The position numbers were made by a program, and so were the translations under genes. From positions 62,001 through 126,000 of the forward strand of contig NZ_JADPEG010000008.1 in the NCBI RefSeq assembly GCF_015667585.1: a DNA stretch of 64,000 nucleotides, in the 5' to 3' direction. Each line of letters opens with the position of its first letter. The first letter of the stretch is position 1. Shown here piece after piece: positions 23,289-32,491 of this stretch. Below the pieces are notes generated by a model. It saw only the letters and a program-made list of their open reading frames with translations, searched no databases and was not told where the DNA came from. Source of the stretch: Clostridium sp. D33t1_170424_F3 (lineage in GTDB: Bacteria; Bacillota; Clostridia; Oscillospirales; Acutalibacteraceae).

Positions 23289-24214
23289 TATCGGTTGATT
23301 GAGCGGGCCATGCGGCGGTAGGTGTGGCGGATTCCTTTGATCGCGGTTGAATAGGCGGTGATGTTTTCCGGCAGGGCCATTCCGATATACCCCGCGTCGC
23401 CCAGATGGTGCATATCGGTCCCCGCCATTTTACACCAGAGCGCAATCTGCCGGATCGTCTGCTGGTCCGCGCCCTCCTGCGAGGTCCCGACCGCGGTCAG
23501 CGTCAGCAGGCCGAGGGAATGCGCGTATCCGACCAGCTCGCGGATATATTCCATCGTAATGCCGGGCACCGTCCCCGGCGCGGGCATCAGAATCACGTCC
23601 GCGCCCGCGTCCGCAAACTCACCGATGTCCTCCCGGGTAATCATTCCCTGCCCCGCCTCTTTCAGAATGCCGGACGCGTGCATCTTGCCCGCCACCAGAA
23701 TAACGCGGTCGCCCAGCTCCGGTGCAATTGCTTTCAGAGATTCTGTAATCAGCTTGTTTTGCACGCCGATTCCCGGGTTTCCCGTCAGAATAATCATATT
23801 CGCGCCCATCTCCACGGCGGCCTTTGCGTTTTGCAGGCTCGCCCTGCGCCCGTTGGTCAGGCTCCAGATGTCCTCATCCGTTCCCTTGGAAAAGGATTGC
23901 TCCGCCGGTTCGAGGTTGACGGCGACCAGCCGCCCCGTCAGCCGCTTCACCTCACGGATGGTATCCTTTGGCTCCACCTTCGGCAAGCCCCAGATCTGCG
24001 GCTCAACCACGTCAAACATGTTCAAAATCACGATGTCCGCGCCCATTGCGGAGACAAACTCCGCGTTCGTGATGTTTCCCAGCATCGGCTGCACCGCGCC
24101 GATGGTCTCGCACGCAAGGATCCGCCCCTCGCTCATCGCAATGGATTTTAAAATCTGATCCTTGTTCATGTTTTCCAGATCGGTGGTATTGCAATCCAGC
24201 AGACGTTTCAGCAT
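23288..24214 (-). CDS. TIM-barrel protein of unknown function (PEP-mutase-like)
   Basis: 308 aa. Regular beta/alpha alternation with glycine-rich strand ends: SEGRILACETIGA, GADIVILNMFDV, RLVAVNLEPAEQ, GANMIILTGNPGIGVQ, GDRVILVAGKMHASG, AGADVILMPAPGTVPG, LLTLTAVGTSQEGAD. This matches proteins usually annotated DUF7916, or loosely as PEP phosphonomutase or HAD-like. No experimentally supported reaction is known to me. AAGGAGGT precedes the ATG. It lies downstream of pgcA but is separated by a terminator. Confidence 0.75.
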   Translation of the reverse strand: MLKRLLDCNTTDLENMNKDQILKSIAMSEGRILACETIGAVQPMLGNITNAEFVSAMGADIVILNMFDVVEPQIWGLPKVEPKDTIREVKRLTGRLVAVNLEPAEQSFSKGTDEDIWSLTNGRRASLQNAKAAVEMGANMIILTGNPGIGVQNKLITESLKAIAPELGDRVILVAGKMHASGILKEAGQGMITREDIGEFADAGADVILMPAPGTVPGITMEYIRELVGYAHSLGLLTLTAVGTSQEGADQQTIRQIALWCKMAGTDMHHLGDAGYIGMALPENITAYSTAIKGIRHTYRRMARSINR

Positions 24215-24277
24215 CTTATTTCAACCTCCTTGTATTTTCATCGTTGTCAAAAAGCCGGTCTTTCAAATAAGCAGAAA

Positions 24278-24299
24278 GGGGCGGATTCCCATCCGCCCC
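24278..24299 (-). terminator. Terminator after pgcA
   Basis: GGGGCGGAT-TCCC-ATCCGCCCC; on the minus strand followed by TTTCTGCTTATTT. Confidence 0.75.
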
Positions 24300-24342
24300 C
24301 ATTTGTTTGCCATTTTATTTTGCCCCAAAAGGGGAACATGCG

Positions 24343-26037
24343 TTAAATACCCAGCAGCGGTTTGGCAGCCGCTTCCAGCTGGCCGACGATCTCGTTGGAA
24401 TCCGCCTGGGTCGCGCCCTTCGCGGAAAGGTAAATCTTGATCTTCGGTTCTGTGCCGGAGGGGCGCACAATGACCTTGCTGCCGTTCTCCAGACGGTATT
24501 CCAGCACGTTGGACTTCGGCAGGTTGATCTCGCTGACCACACCGCCGTCCGTGCGTTTGCTCGTTTCATAATCGGACCAGCCGGAAACCTTATAACCCGC
24601 AATTTCTGCCGGCGCATTCGCGCGCAGCGTATCCATGATGCGGTTCATGGTCTTCATGCCGTCCTCGCCTTCAAAGCCGAAGTTGAGCAGGCCGTTGCGG
24701 TAATAGCCGTGTTTTTCATACAGGGCGTTGATGGCGTCCACCAGCGTCTTGCCCTGCTGTTTGTAGTAATATGCCATCTGGCAGATCAGCATGCTGGCGT
24801 CCACCGCGTCCTTGTCGCGCACATAGCCGCCGGACAGGTAGCCGTAACTCTCTTCGAAGCCGAAGATGTAGCGCTCCGGATGGCCCGCCGCCTCCAGAGA
24901 AGCAATCTGGTCGCCAATGTATTTGAAGCCGGTCAGCACGCGGCGCATCTCAATGCCATAGGAAGCCGCAACGGCGTCCGCCATATCGGTGCTGACGATG
25001 GTGGTAACCGCCACCGGGTCCTTCGGCATTTTGCCATTCTTGATCCGTGCCTGCGCGATAAAGTCGATCAGCAGCACGCCGACCTCGTTGCCGCTCATGA
25101 GCACATATTGACCGTCGTGGCGCACCGCGATGCCGCAGCGGTCGCAGTCCGGGTCGGTTGCGACAAGCAGGTCGCCCTGCACCTTTTCGGCAAGTTCCAG
25201 GCCCTTCTGCAGCGCTTCCTTGACCTCGGGGTTCGGGAACGGGCAGGTGGTGAAGTTGCCGTCCGGCATCTCCTGTTCCGGAACGACGGTCACGTCGTCC
25301 ACGCCGATCATATCCAGAATGCGGGTGACGCACACGCGGCCGGAACCGTTGAGCGGGGTATAGACCACTTTCAGTCCCTTGCATGGCTCCGGAATCACAC
25401 TCTGGTTGAGAACCTCCTGCAAAAACGCGTTGATGACCTCATCCTTGATGTAGACGATGCGGCCTTCCCGGACGCCGTCTTCAAAGTCCATGCGTTTTAC
25501 GCCGGTAAAGACGTCGGTTTTGGCAATGGCGGCGGAAACCTCGTCCGCAGCCTCGCTGGTGATCTGGCAGCCGTCGCTGCCATATACTTTATAGCCGTTG
25601 TATTTAGACGGGTTGTGGCTCGCAGTCACGCAGACGCCCGCGTCACATTTCAGATAGCGGGTCGCGAAGGAAAGCGTCGGCACCGGGGAAAGCCACGGAT
25701 AGATGTGCGCGGTGATGCCGTTGGCGGCGAGGACCGCGGCGGTCTCCTTTGCAAAGACGTCGGACTTGATGCGGCTGTCGTAGGCAATGGCCACATGGGC
25801 GTTGCGCACATGGGCGTTCAGATAATCCGCCAGTCCCTGGGTCGCTTTGCGGACAATATAGACGTTCATACGGTTGGTGCCGGCGCCGATCACGCCGCGC
25901 AGACCCGCCGTACCGAAGTCGAGATTGCAGTAGAAGCGGTCGTTGATTTCTTCCGGCTGGTTGCGGATGGATTCCAGTTCCGCCGTCAAATCGGGGTCAT
26001 CCAGCTTCTGGGCCAGCCATCTTTCATATTCACTCAT
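24343..26037 (-). CDS. pgcA: Phosphoglucomutase/phosphomannomutase
   Basis: 564 aa from ATG 26037 (AAGGGGG 8 nt before). Alpha-D-phosphohexomutase superfamily, four domains: substrate entry DFGTAGLRG (41-48), catalytic phosphoserine Ser140 in TASHNPSKYNGYK, metal-binding DPDCDRCG near residue 295, sugar-binding GFEESYG and phosphate-binding RPSGTEPKIK at the C-terminus. It interconverts glucose-1-phosphate and glucose-6-phosphate, feeding cell-wall glycolipid and polysaccharide synthesis. Confidence 0.96.
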   Translation of the reverse strand: MSEYERWLAQKLDDPDLTAELESIRNQPEEINDRFYCNLDFGTAGLRGVIGAGTNRMNVYIVRKATQGLADYLNAHVRNAHVAIAYDSRIKSDVFAKETAAVLAANGITAHIYPWLSPVPTLSFATRYLKCDAGVCVTASHNPSKYNGYKVYGSDGCQITSEAADEVSAAIAKTDVFTGVKRMDFEDGVREGRIVYIKDEVINAFLQEVLNQSVIPEPCKGLKVVYTPLNGSGRVCVTRILDMIGVDDVTVVPEQEMPDGNFTTCPFPNPEVKEALQKGLELAEKVQGDLLVATDPDCDRCGIAVRHDGQYVLMSGNEVGVLLIDFIAQARIKNGKMPKDPVAVTTIVSTDMADAVAASYGIEMRRVLTGFKYIGDQIASLEAAGHPERYIFGFEESYGYLSGGYVRDKDAVDASMLICQMAYYYKQQGKTLVDAINALYEKHGYYRNGLLNFGFEGEDGMKTMNRIMDTLRANAPAEIAGYKVSGWSDYETSKRTDGGVVSEINLPKSNVLEYRLENGSKVIVRPSGTEPKIKIYLSAKGATQADSNEIVGQLEAAAKPLLGI

Positions 26038-26129
26038 GTTTAAATCCCCCTTCAATACCTATAACAAATTTATATGGAATCCGAAAAGGCTGTTCCATCG
26101 AATTCCATTCAATCAGCATTTCTATATAT

Positions 26130-26158
26130 AGAGTACCATTCAATTCCGCCCCTGTCAA
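26130..26158 (-). promoter_or_regulatory. Possible promoter of pgcA
   Basis: TTGACA (26153-26158), 17-bp spacer, weak -10 TACTCT (26130-26135). The -35 ends 2 nt from the left edge of repeat copy C. Confidence 0.45.
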
Positions 26159-26160
26159 TG

Positions 26161-26912
26161 GACGTGCGGTCAGCACGGGACGTGGAACATCTTATACGCC
26201 TACGGCAGTTATCCCAGTAAGCTAAAATAAAAAGAAAACCATTTATAACCCACCTTACAGCGTAATTTTTACTTAAACATAAAATAAAGCGGCGGGACGA
26301 AAAGAACCATCTCCCGTGTGGCATCCCAGCCGACAACTTGCTAAAAATTTAAAGAAGAAAATTCAGCTAAAGCTCCGCCGGCAATGAAAACCATGCTGCT
26401 TGCCCTGAGCCACTTAGGTATATGGGGATACCGGGGGTGAAGGGGGGCGCGAGTCGTACCCTCTCGGAGCCCAGCTCTCACGCCCCCCTTCGCGTGCTTT
26501 TGCTTACTTTTGTGGCAAGACGAAAAGTAAGTGCCGCCCGGCATGAGGGCAAACCAGCGGGTTTCTCTCGCTTTTGCAAAAGCATAAACGGTTATATAAT
26601 TGCACGTGCAATTAGTTTATTTAACTTAGTAGGAAGTCCTATGAGGATACTTATACTTTCGCAATGAGAAATTTGTTTTACTTTTTTAAAGTAAAAAGTC
26701 TTTGCTGTCGCTTTTCAAAGCGACGAATCCCCCCGGCGAAAGCCGTGGAACCAAAGAAAAGCCCCAGAGGCAGCTCCCTGCCTCATAAACAACAATATCA
26801 CTCGTTCCCACTCGCTCTTCTCAGGAAGAGAGTCCCGCTCCTTGCGAGGAGCGGCCAAAGGCCCTGCCTTTGGAAACCGCCACCTTTTGGAAAGGTGGAT
26901 AAATACGTTCTG
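26161..26912 (+). repeat. Composite hairpin repeat, copy C
   Basis: Complete left module (26161-26335, about 170 bp and paralogous to 62745-62930), conserved centre with GGATACCGGGGGTGAAGG (about 26426), TTACTTTTGTGGCAAGACG followed by AAAAGTAAG, GCCCGGCATGAGGGC, a shortened AT zone (26580-26670) and the right hairpin module (26676-26912). Confidence 0.85.
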
Positions 26913-26935
26913 CACCTTACCTGCAAGGGAAACGG

Positions 26936-27433
26936 TCACCGCCACCCGCCGCGGCCGGAAGACCCACCGTTCAGCGAGACAATATTCGTTACAACTCCCG
27001 CCTTGGTGATGTCGATGATCCCATACGTCCCCAGCGACCCGTGCAGGCTGCCGGGGTTCATCAGGTACAGCCCGTTGTCATATTCCGTCAACGCCTGATG
27101 CGTATGTCCAAACAGCAGAATATCCGCGCCTTTTTCTCTCGCGGCACAGCAAATCTGATACAATCCGTATTTAACATTATATGAATAACCATGCGTATAA
27201 AAAATTCGCTTGCCTTCCAGCACAATTTCCCCGTCCGCCGGGAGCGTACTCCCCCAGTCGCAGTTGCCGCGCACCTGTAAAAACATTTTCTCCGGAAACT
27301 TTGCCTTGACCAGACTGGCTTCGTCCGCGCCGTCGCCCAGATGGATCACCACTTCGGCCTTTGTCTGGCGCAAAACCGCCTGTTCCAGGGAATATTGGTC
27401 CCGGTGCGTATCCGAGACAACTAAAATTCGCAT
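26936..27433 (-). CDS. YfcE-type phosphodiesterase (metallophosphoesterase)
   Basis: 165 aa from ATG 27433, with GGAGGGAAAAGGAG just upstream. Calcineurin-like metal-binding motifs: SDTHRD (D-x-H), HLGDGADE (GD), VRGNCDW (GNxD) and FGHTHQ (GH), all in order. YfcE and MJ0936 relatives hydrolyse phosphodiesters in vitro; the cellular substrate is unknown. The glycine-rich C-terminus (NGGSSGRGGWR) is encoded right at the edge of repeat copy C and may have been remodelled by it. Confidence 0.93.
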   Translation of the reverse strand: MRILVVSDTHRDQYSLEQAVLRQTKAEVVIHLGDGADEASLVKAKFPEKMFLQVRGNCDWGSTLPADGEIVLEGKRIFYTHGYSYNVKYGLYQICCAAREKGADILLFGHTHQALTEYDNGLYLMNPGSLHGSLGTYGIIDITKAGVVTNIVSLNGGSSGRGGWR

Positions 27434-27496
27434 GTCTCCTTTTCCCTCCATAAACGCCCGCATGGACGCCTTGTATGCGCCAAATCCGGGCCGCAA

Positions 27497-27525
27497 TCAT
27501 ATACTGTGATGATAAAACATATATT
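27497..27525 (+). promoter_or_regulatory. Sigma-E-like sporulation promoter of the three-gene operon
   Basis: TCATATA (27497-27503), exactly 14 bp, CATATATT (27518-27525). The Bacillus sigma-E consensus is KMATATT-14-CATACAMT: 6/7 at -35 and 6/8 at -10. No sigma-A promoter was found here. Confidence 0.45.
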
Positions 27526-27578
27526 AGTATGACCAGTAACGCGGGAAAAGTCCCGCCTGCAAAAAAGGAGTGGTCTTT

Positions 27579-27758
27579 ATGCCAGCAAACCAGCCGAATG
27601 CAGATCAACAGCAGCTGCTGAATAATCTGCTGAAATCCCTCAGCCCGACAGATACCGAAAAGCTGAACAAAATCCTGAACGACAAGGATGCAACCAGTAA
27701 GATCCTGAGTACGCCGCAGGCGCAGCAGCTTCTGCAAAAATTCACCAGCGGGAAATAA
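27579..27758 (+). CDS. Small protein of unknown function, gene 1 of putative sporulation operon
   Basis: 59 aa from ATG 27579, 8 nt after AAGGAG. Helical, Gln/Asn/Leu-rich: ADQQQLLNNLLKSLSPTD, TEKLNKILNDKDATSKIL, STPQAQQLLQKFTSGK. No transmembrane segment or cysteine. Not recognised. It is followed after 28 nt by a second small gene whose N-terminus has a related look (short helices around LLQNPAIANLLGQF), and the pair is probably co-transcribed. Confidence 0.7.
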   Translation: MPANQPNADQQQLLNNLLKSLSPTDTEKLNKILNDKDATSKILSTPQAQQLLQKFTSGK

Positions 27759-27786
27759 CGCCGCGCCACGGAAAGGAGGGGAACCC

Positions 27787-28155
27787 ATGGACGATCTCGC
27801 CGGAAAAATCGGCGAACTGCTCCAAAACCCTGCCATTGCCAATCTGTTGGGTCAGTTCGGCGGGCCGCAGGAGGAAGCGCCGCAGGCGTCTGATATGCCG
27901 CAGCAGCCGCAACCGCAGTCCGCGCCGCAGGGAAACCCTCTTTCCGGTCTTGGCATCGACGGAGATACCATCCAGACCGTAATGAAGATCGCGCCGCTGC
28001 TCTCCAACATGAACCAGGAGGACGACAACACGCGGTTTCTTCATGCGCTCCGTCCGCTGCTCAGCGACGAGCGTCAGAAAAAGCTGGACGAGGCGGCAAA
28101 GATTTTACAGTTGATGCGCATGCTGCCGATCCTGAAGAGCCAGGGCATCCTCTGA
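27787..28155 (+). CDS. Unknown protein, gene 2 of putative sporulation operon
   Basis: 122 aa; GGAGGGG is 5 nt before the ATG. An N-terminal amphipathic helix (LAGKIGELLQNPAIANLLGQ), a Gln/Pro-rich linker (about 28-50) and a helical C-terminal domain (IQTVMKIAPLLSNMNQEDDN, RFLHALRPLLSDERQKKLDE, ILQLMRMLPILKSQG). No catalytic motif. Not recognised; context suggests a sporulation or spore-envelope role (inference). Confidence 0.75.
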   Translation: MDDLAGKIGELLQNPAIANLLGQFGGPQEEAPQASDMPQQPQPQSAPQGNPLSGLGIDGDTIQTVMKIAPLLSNMNQEDDNTRFLHALRPLLSDERQKKLDEAAKILQLMRMLPILKSQGIL

Positions 28156-28208
28156 CCCGCCCACGGCAAACAATCGTTTAGAAACCTTTTGGGAAGGGGG
28201 GAACCGCT

Positions 28209-28724
28209 ATGGCCGTGCTTGACAGTGAAATGAACCGCATGCAGCAGGACGCCATCCGGCGCATGCGGGAGATGCAGACGCGCGCCATCCCGCAACAGCC
28301 CGGCAACCAGCAGGACACGCGCACGCGCGGCGACCGCACACAGCCGCGGCAGTCCGCAACCGCGGCCCATTCCCCCAATGCCGCACAGCACAGCGCCGTC
28401 CGGAACGAGCCGCGCGCGCCAAACCGGCATCCGGAACCCGCACCGCGCCAAACCGCGCCGCATCCCCCGCAGGGGACCGTCCATTCCAGCCGTTCGGAAC
28501 CGGCGCACACGGAATCGCACCGCACACAGCGGGCCCCGGAGCCGGTCCGGCAGGAACCCACGCCGCAGGCTGAGCCGGAAAAGCCGGCCAATCCGCTGAC
28601 CGGATTTTTTGAAATGCTGTTTAAAGACAGCGACCGCACATTGATTCTGGCGCTGCTGCTGATCCTCTATGAGGAAAAGGCCGACCCGTCGCTGCTTTTT
28701 GCCCTCATGTATATTGCTCTATAA
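28209..28724 (+). CDS. Disordered protein with hydrophobic C-terminal hairpin, gene 3
   Basis: 171 aa; GGGGGG is 7 nt before the ATG. Residues 1-25 are a charged helix, about 26-130 are Pro/Gln/Arg-rich and disordered, and the C-terminus is strongly hydrophobic (about 139-171: RTLILALLLILYEEKAD, SLLFALMYIAL), resembling a short membrane hairpin. This points to a membrane-tethered or coat-associated structural protein. Not recognised. It ends at the operon terminator. Confidence 0.75.
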   Translation: MAVLDSEMNRMQQDAIRRMREMQTRAIPQQPGNQQDTRTRGDRTQPRQSATAAHSPNAAQHSAVRNEPRAPNRHPEPAPRQTAPHPPQGTVHSSRSEPAHTESHRTQRAPEPVRQEPTPQAEPEKPANPLTGFFEMLFKDSDRTLILALLLILYEEKADPSLLFALMYIAL

Positions 28725-28754
28725 AGACGCTCCACAGTATGGGGCGTCTTTTTT
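28723..28754 (+). terminator. Terminator of the three-gene operon
   Basis: AAAGACGCTCC, 7-nt loop, GGGGCGTCTTT with one G-T pair, then TTTT. Confidence 0.88.
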
Positions 28755-28851
28755 ATTACATCAAAAAAATCGTCGGACTTTCCACTTGTAAACGTGGCAA
28801 AAAACCTTTCTGCCATGTTACCCAGAGAGCATTAAAAGACACAGCTATTTT

Positions 28852-29838
28852 TTATTCCTCTCCATCCAGTGAACGGATGGCAGAGATATAATATTTCTGC
28901 GTGGAGGTATCCAGGGATAGCTCGTACTCCATGTATTTGGTCGGCGAGGGACGTTCCAGGTCGCTGGTGGTCTGGTTGCGCCACTCGTCGCTGGGAGACA
29001 CATATCCCACGCGGAGCAGGATTTTATCGCCGCTTTTCCGTATACTTTCCGTATAAGGCGTGTAGCTGCTGTCCGAACTGTATAGAGCCACATGAAATTG
29101 ATTGGCAGAGGAATCGTATTCAAAGAAAGTTTCTTCCACGGGTGTACGCGGCTGCAGCTGGCAGTCCGGGCCGAACAGCTCGCGGCAGGATTCCACCACG
29201 TCGCCCAGCGGCACCAGTGCACGCCCGGCGTCGTCATATTCGGAATAGTTCGTACCGTTATTGGCGGTAATCGTCTTCCACAGGGATGCGTTGAGCACAA
29301 AATTTTCGTCCGCTTCCTGCGGCGACTCAAACGGCGAGGGGTCCTGCATGACAACCGGACCCAGGAACGTATCGTACTCGCGGAGCTGGGAATCGTCCGT
29401 TACCGTTTTATAAATCTGGTTCCCGATGGTCCCCGCGATGAAGCCCACGCCGACCAGCGCCAGCAGCAGGACCAGTGCGCCAACCGCGATGCCGTACCGG
29501 CGTTTGCCGCGGCGGCGAACCGGCTGTTCCGCGACAGAAGGGATTTCCTCCGGCTCCTCTTCCGACCACTTGGCCAGCAGGCCGTCGTCTTCGTCCGCCT
29601 CCGGATAGAAGTCGTCGATCTCCGTCTCGTCGTCCTCCGCCGGAACATCCGGGGCAGGCGGCGGCTCCTGTCCGTACAGGCCGCGATAGTCGGCGGAAAA
29701 GCCCTCGACCTGGTGGCTCTCCTGCCGCCGGGACGCGGAATATTCCAGAATTTCCTCTTCATCCGTCCTGCGCCGCTCCTGTGCGGGCGCGGGGCGTTTT
29801 TTTCCTCGGTTTTTTCGATTTTCCAGATTGTTACTCAT
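28852..29838 (-). CDS. Single-pass membrane protein of unknown function downstream of proA
   Basis: 328 aa from ATG 29838, 7 nt after GGAG; an upstream ATG has no ribosome site. An N-terminal cytoplasmic part of about 110 residues is very charged and disordered (KNRGKKRPAPAQERRR, acidic stretch DDETEIDDFYPEADEDD). After RRRGKRRY comes one transmembrane segment (GIAVGALVLLLALVGVGFIA, about 115-135) and an extracellular domain of about 190 residues with no known motif. It starts 35 nt after proA and may be co-transcribed. Function unknown. Confidence 0.82.
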   Translation of the reverse strand: MSNNLENRKNRGKKRPAPAQERRRTDEEEILEYSASRRQESHQVEGFSADYRGLYGQEPPPAPDVPAEDDETEIDDFYPEADEDDGLLAKWSEEEPEEIPSVAEQPVRRRGKRRYGIAVGALVLLLALVGVGFIAGTIGNQIYKTVTDDSQLREYDTFLGPVVMQDPSPFESPQEADENFVLNASLWKTITANNGTNYSEYDDAGRALVPLGDVVESCRELFGPDCQLQPRTPVEETFFEYDSSANQFHVALYSSDSSYTPYTESIRKSGDKILLRVGYVSPSDEWRNQTTSDLERPSPTKYMEYELSLDTSTQKYYISAIRSLDGEE

Positions 29839-29872
29839 GTATGCTCTCCATATCGACAAACGGATTTTTTAC

Positions 29873-31117
29873 TTACCGGATCTGCCCGTCCCCCGTAATG
29901 ATGAACTTGGTGGAGGTCAGCTCCCGCACGCCCATCGGGCCGCGCGCGTGCAGCTTCTGCGTCGAGATTCCAATCTCCGCGCCGCAGCCGAACTCGCCGC
30001 CGTCTGTAAACCGGGTGGACGCGTTGACATAAACCGCCGCGGAATCGACCTGCGCCGTGAACTTCCGTGCGTTTGCATAATCGTTCGTGAGGATGGCTTC
30101 GCTGTGGCCGGAGGAATACTTTGCGATGTGCGCAACCGCTTCATCGAGGGAATCGACCACCTTGACCGCAAGGATATAGTCGAGGTATTCGCGGCCCCAG
30201 TCCTCTTCCTCCGCGGGGAGTACGCTTTCGCCCAGAATAGCGCGCGTCCGCTCACAGCCGCGCAGCTCCACCTGCTTCTCATCCAGCTTTGCTTTGATCG
30301 CCGGGAGCGCAAGCGCCGCGATGTCCTTGTGGACCAGCAGCTTTTCCATCGCGTTGCAGACAGAGGGCCGGGAGGTCTTCGCATTGAACACAATATTGGC
30401 AGCCATATCGACGTCCGCCGAAGCGTCCACATAGATATGGCAGTTGCCCACGCCTGTTTCAATCACCGGTACACGGGAATGCTCCACAACAGAGCGGATC
30501 AGCCCCGCGCCGCCGCGCGGAATCAACACGTCCAAATAGCCGGTCAGGCCCATCATTTCCATGGAAGAAGCGCGCGTCGTATCCTGCACCAGCTGGATGC
30601 AGTCTGCGGGCAGGCCCGCCTGCTCCACCGCGCCGCGCATCGCGTTCATAATCGCCGTATTGGAATGGATGGCCTCCTTGCCGCCGCGCAGGATCACCGC
30701 GTTGCCCGCCTTGAGGCAAAGCGCCGCCGCGTCCGCTGTGACATTCGGCCGCGCCTCATAAATGATGCCGATGACGCCCATCGGCACGCGCACGCGCTGA
30801 ATCTGCAAGCCGTTCGGGCGGACAAACCCGCTGACGACCTGCCCCACGGGGTCTTCCTGCGCCGCCACGCCCCGCACACCCTGCGCCATACCCGCCACGC
30901 GGGCCGGGCTGAGCGCCAGACGGTCGACCAGGCTTTCCTTCATGCCGTTTTCCCGGGCGGCCTGCAAGTCCTGCTCGTTCGCCGCCAGAATTTCCGCTTC
31001 ATGCGCTTCGATGGCGTCCGCCATCGTCAGCAGTGCGGCGTCCTTCTTTGCGCCGGCCACCGCCAGCACGCGCGCTGCTTCCTTTGCCTGTTGTCCCATT
31101 TGTTCCAATACGGTCAT
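29873..31117 (-). CDS. proA: Glutamate-5-semialdehyde dehydrogenase
   Basis: 414 aa from ATG 31117 with AAAGGTGGA 6 nt upstream. Aldehyde-dehydrogenase-like fold that reduces gamma-glutamyl phosphate with NADPH in proline synthesis. Motifs: [52 protein letters not shown] with the catalytic-cysteine region at GVGNCH, and [19 protein letters not shown] split at the C-terminus. Follows proB by 55 nt. Confidence 0.96.
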   Translation of the reverse strand: MTVLEQMGQQAKEAARVLAVAGAKKDAALLTMADAIEAHEAEILAANEQDLQAARENGMKESLVDRLALSPARVAGMAQGVRGVAAQEDPVGQVVSGFVRPNGLQIQRVRVPMGVIGIIYEARPNVTADAAALCLKAGNAVILRGGKEAIHSNTAIMNAMRGAVEQAGLPADCIQLVQDTTRASSMEMMGLTGYLDVLIPRGGAGLIRSVVEHSRVPVIETGVGNCHIYVDASADVDMAANIVFNAKTSRPSVCNAMEKLLVHKDIAALALPAIKAKLDEKQVELRGCERTRAILGESVLPAEEEDWGREYLDYILAVKVVDSLDEAVAHIAKYSSGHSEAILTNDYANARKFTAQVDSAAVYVNASTRFTDGGEFGCGAEIGISTQKLHARGPMGVRELTSTKFIITGDGQIR

Positions 31118-31172
31118 GGACGATCCACCTTTCTGTCTGCGGCGCGGACGGCAGCCCGCCCGTGCCCTTATT

Positions 31173-31973
31173 TTACTGCTTACCGGTGCCGAAAACTGTC
31201 CCAATCTGCTCGCCGTCGAAAAGATGGTACAGATTTTTGGGATTTGCGCCGCTCATCACACAGCAGCAGATACTTGCTTCGTTGGCGATTGCCGCCGCGC
31301 TCACCTTGGTGCGCATGCCGCCCGTGCCCCGGTTGGAGCCCGTGCCGCCCGCCAACGCCAGCACCTCCGGCGTCACCTCGCGCACAAACGGGATGCGCTT
31401 TGCGCTGGAATCCGCGCGCGGGTTCGCATCGTACAGGCCGTCGATATCCGTCAGGATTACCAGCAGGTCCGCGTCCACCAACTTTGCCACAATGGCGGAA
31501 AGCGTGTCGTTGTCGCCGATCTGATTGCCGACCAGCTCGTCGACGGAAACGGTGTCGTTCTCGTTGACCACCGGGACAATCCCCATGCCGATCAGCTCGC
31601 AGAATGTGTTGACGACATTCTGTTTGCTGTGCTCGTTGGAGACGACGTCCCCGGTCAGCAGCACCTGCGCGACCATGCAATTGTATTCCGCGAAAAATTT
31701 ATCGTACATAAACATCAGCTCGCACTGGCCGATCGCCGCCAGCGCCTGCTTTTTCTCCGTCTCCTGCGGTCGTTCCGTCAACCCCAGCTTGCCCACGCCG
31801 ACGCCGATCGCGCCCGACGTGACCAGCACGACCTCCCGGCCGGAGTTCTGCAAATCGCTGAGCACCTTGCAGAGCGACTCCATACGCCGCAGATTGATCT
31901 TCCCGTTCTCATAGGTCAGCGTGGAGGTCCCCACCTTGACCACGATCCGTTTTGCCTGTGTAATGGCAGACAT
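31173..31973 (-). CDS. proB: Glutamate 5-kinase, short form without PUA domain
   Basis: 266 aa from ATG 31973 (AGAGGGG, 7 nt). Amino-acid kinase fold: [46 protein letters not shown] (part), [16 protein letters not shown], and [15 protein letters not shown]. The C-terminal PUA domain of the Escherichia enzyme (367 aa) is absent, which is common in Clostridia. First gene of proBA, behind a leader of about 205 nt. Confidence 0.95.
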   Translation of the reverse strand: MSAITQAKRIVVKVGTSTLTYENGKINLRRMESLCKVLSDLQNSGREVVLVTSGAIGVGVGKLGLTERPQETEKKQALAAIGQCELMFMYDKFFAEYNCMVAQVLLTGDVVSNEHSKQNVVNTFCELIGMGIVPVVNENDTVSVDELVGNQIGDNDTLSAIVAKLVDADLLVILTDIDGLYDANPRADSSAKRIPFVREVTPEVLALAGGTGSNRGTGGMRTKVSAAAIANEASICCCVMSGANPKNLYHLFDGEQIGTVFGTGKQ

Positions 31974-32184
31974 TTTAATGCCCCTCTTTTCCCTTATCGC
32001 GTGTGCATTCGCACCGCTTTTCCATAATATATTTCCACATTCTCCGCGCAGGCCAATTGTTCCGCCTGCCTGAAAATGTCGATTATTGTAATTATTCAGC
32101 CGTCGGGAGCTCTGCTTCTGCCTACGGCGTGAGGATTCAATCCTTCCCCTTCTTCCTCTCTGCTTCCGCTTACGGCGTGAGGTT
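31974..32184 (-). promoter_or_regulatory. Long proBA leader with a duplicated 25-nt element
   Basis: About 205-nt 5' leader on the minus strand. Two 25-nt direct repeats (32110-32134 and 32158-32182; core TACGGCGTGAGG) lie 48 nt apart at its 5' end. No T-box sequence (GGTGGNACCGCG) was found, although proline operons in Firmicutes often have one. Confidence 0.5.
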
Positions 32185-32193
32185 ATTATAACA
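32185..32193 (-). promoter_or_regulatory. Extended -10 promoter of proBA
   Basis: TGTTATAAT on the minus strand (TATAAT at 32185-32190) with a TG extension; the -35 (TTTCTT at 17 bp) is weak. Confidence 0.65.
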
Positions 32194-32409
32194 TACCACA
32201 TTAAAAGAAGAAAGTAAAAAATAACCAGAACCGCCCTGCCTCCGTCCGGCGATCCATGCGGGGAACCCTCTAACGCATTTTATTCTATTGGGGCGCACCT
32301 TTACACAACTTTAACCTGTATTTTCCTTCTCGCTCATCTCTTTCGCCGGTGTGGAAATTCTCCTTAAAATTGCCGCGCGCAGTTTACTGAAATTCGTCGA
32401 AACATCCCA
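32194..32409. other. Spacer between divergent proBA and antiporter promoters
   Basis: No gene or terminator seen. Together with the flanking leader it makes a 518-nt gene-free stretch whose content is the two promoters and the duplicated element. Confidence 0.5.
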
Positions 32410-32438
32410 TTGTCACATGCAAGGATTCGGACTATAAT
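32410..32438 (+). promoter_or_regulatory. Promoter of the cation:proton antiporter gene
   Basis: TTGTCA (32410-32415), 17-bp spacer, TATAAT (32433-32438). Confidence 0.85.
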
Positions 32439-32491
32439 GGGTACTTGTTCATTTAAAATTCACAAATCATTGCAGAAAAGAGGCGCAGAAG

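Noticed and set aside
24307-26043. 578-codon frame antisense to pgcA
   Set aside because: Shadow frame; pgcA has all catalytic motifs.
26664-27098. Frame in the right hairpin module (SPRGSSLPHKQQYHSFPLALL)
   Set aside because: Translation of the hairpin array, present in copies A-D with different extensions; no start signal.
31974-32184. T-box riboswitch for proBA
   Set aside because: Looked for the conserved GGTGGNACCGCG and did not find it; only the direct repeat is evident.
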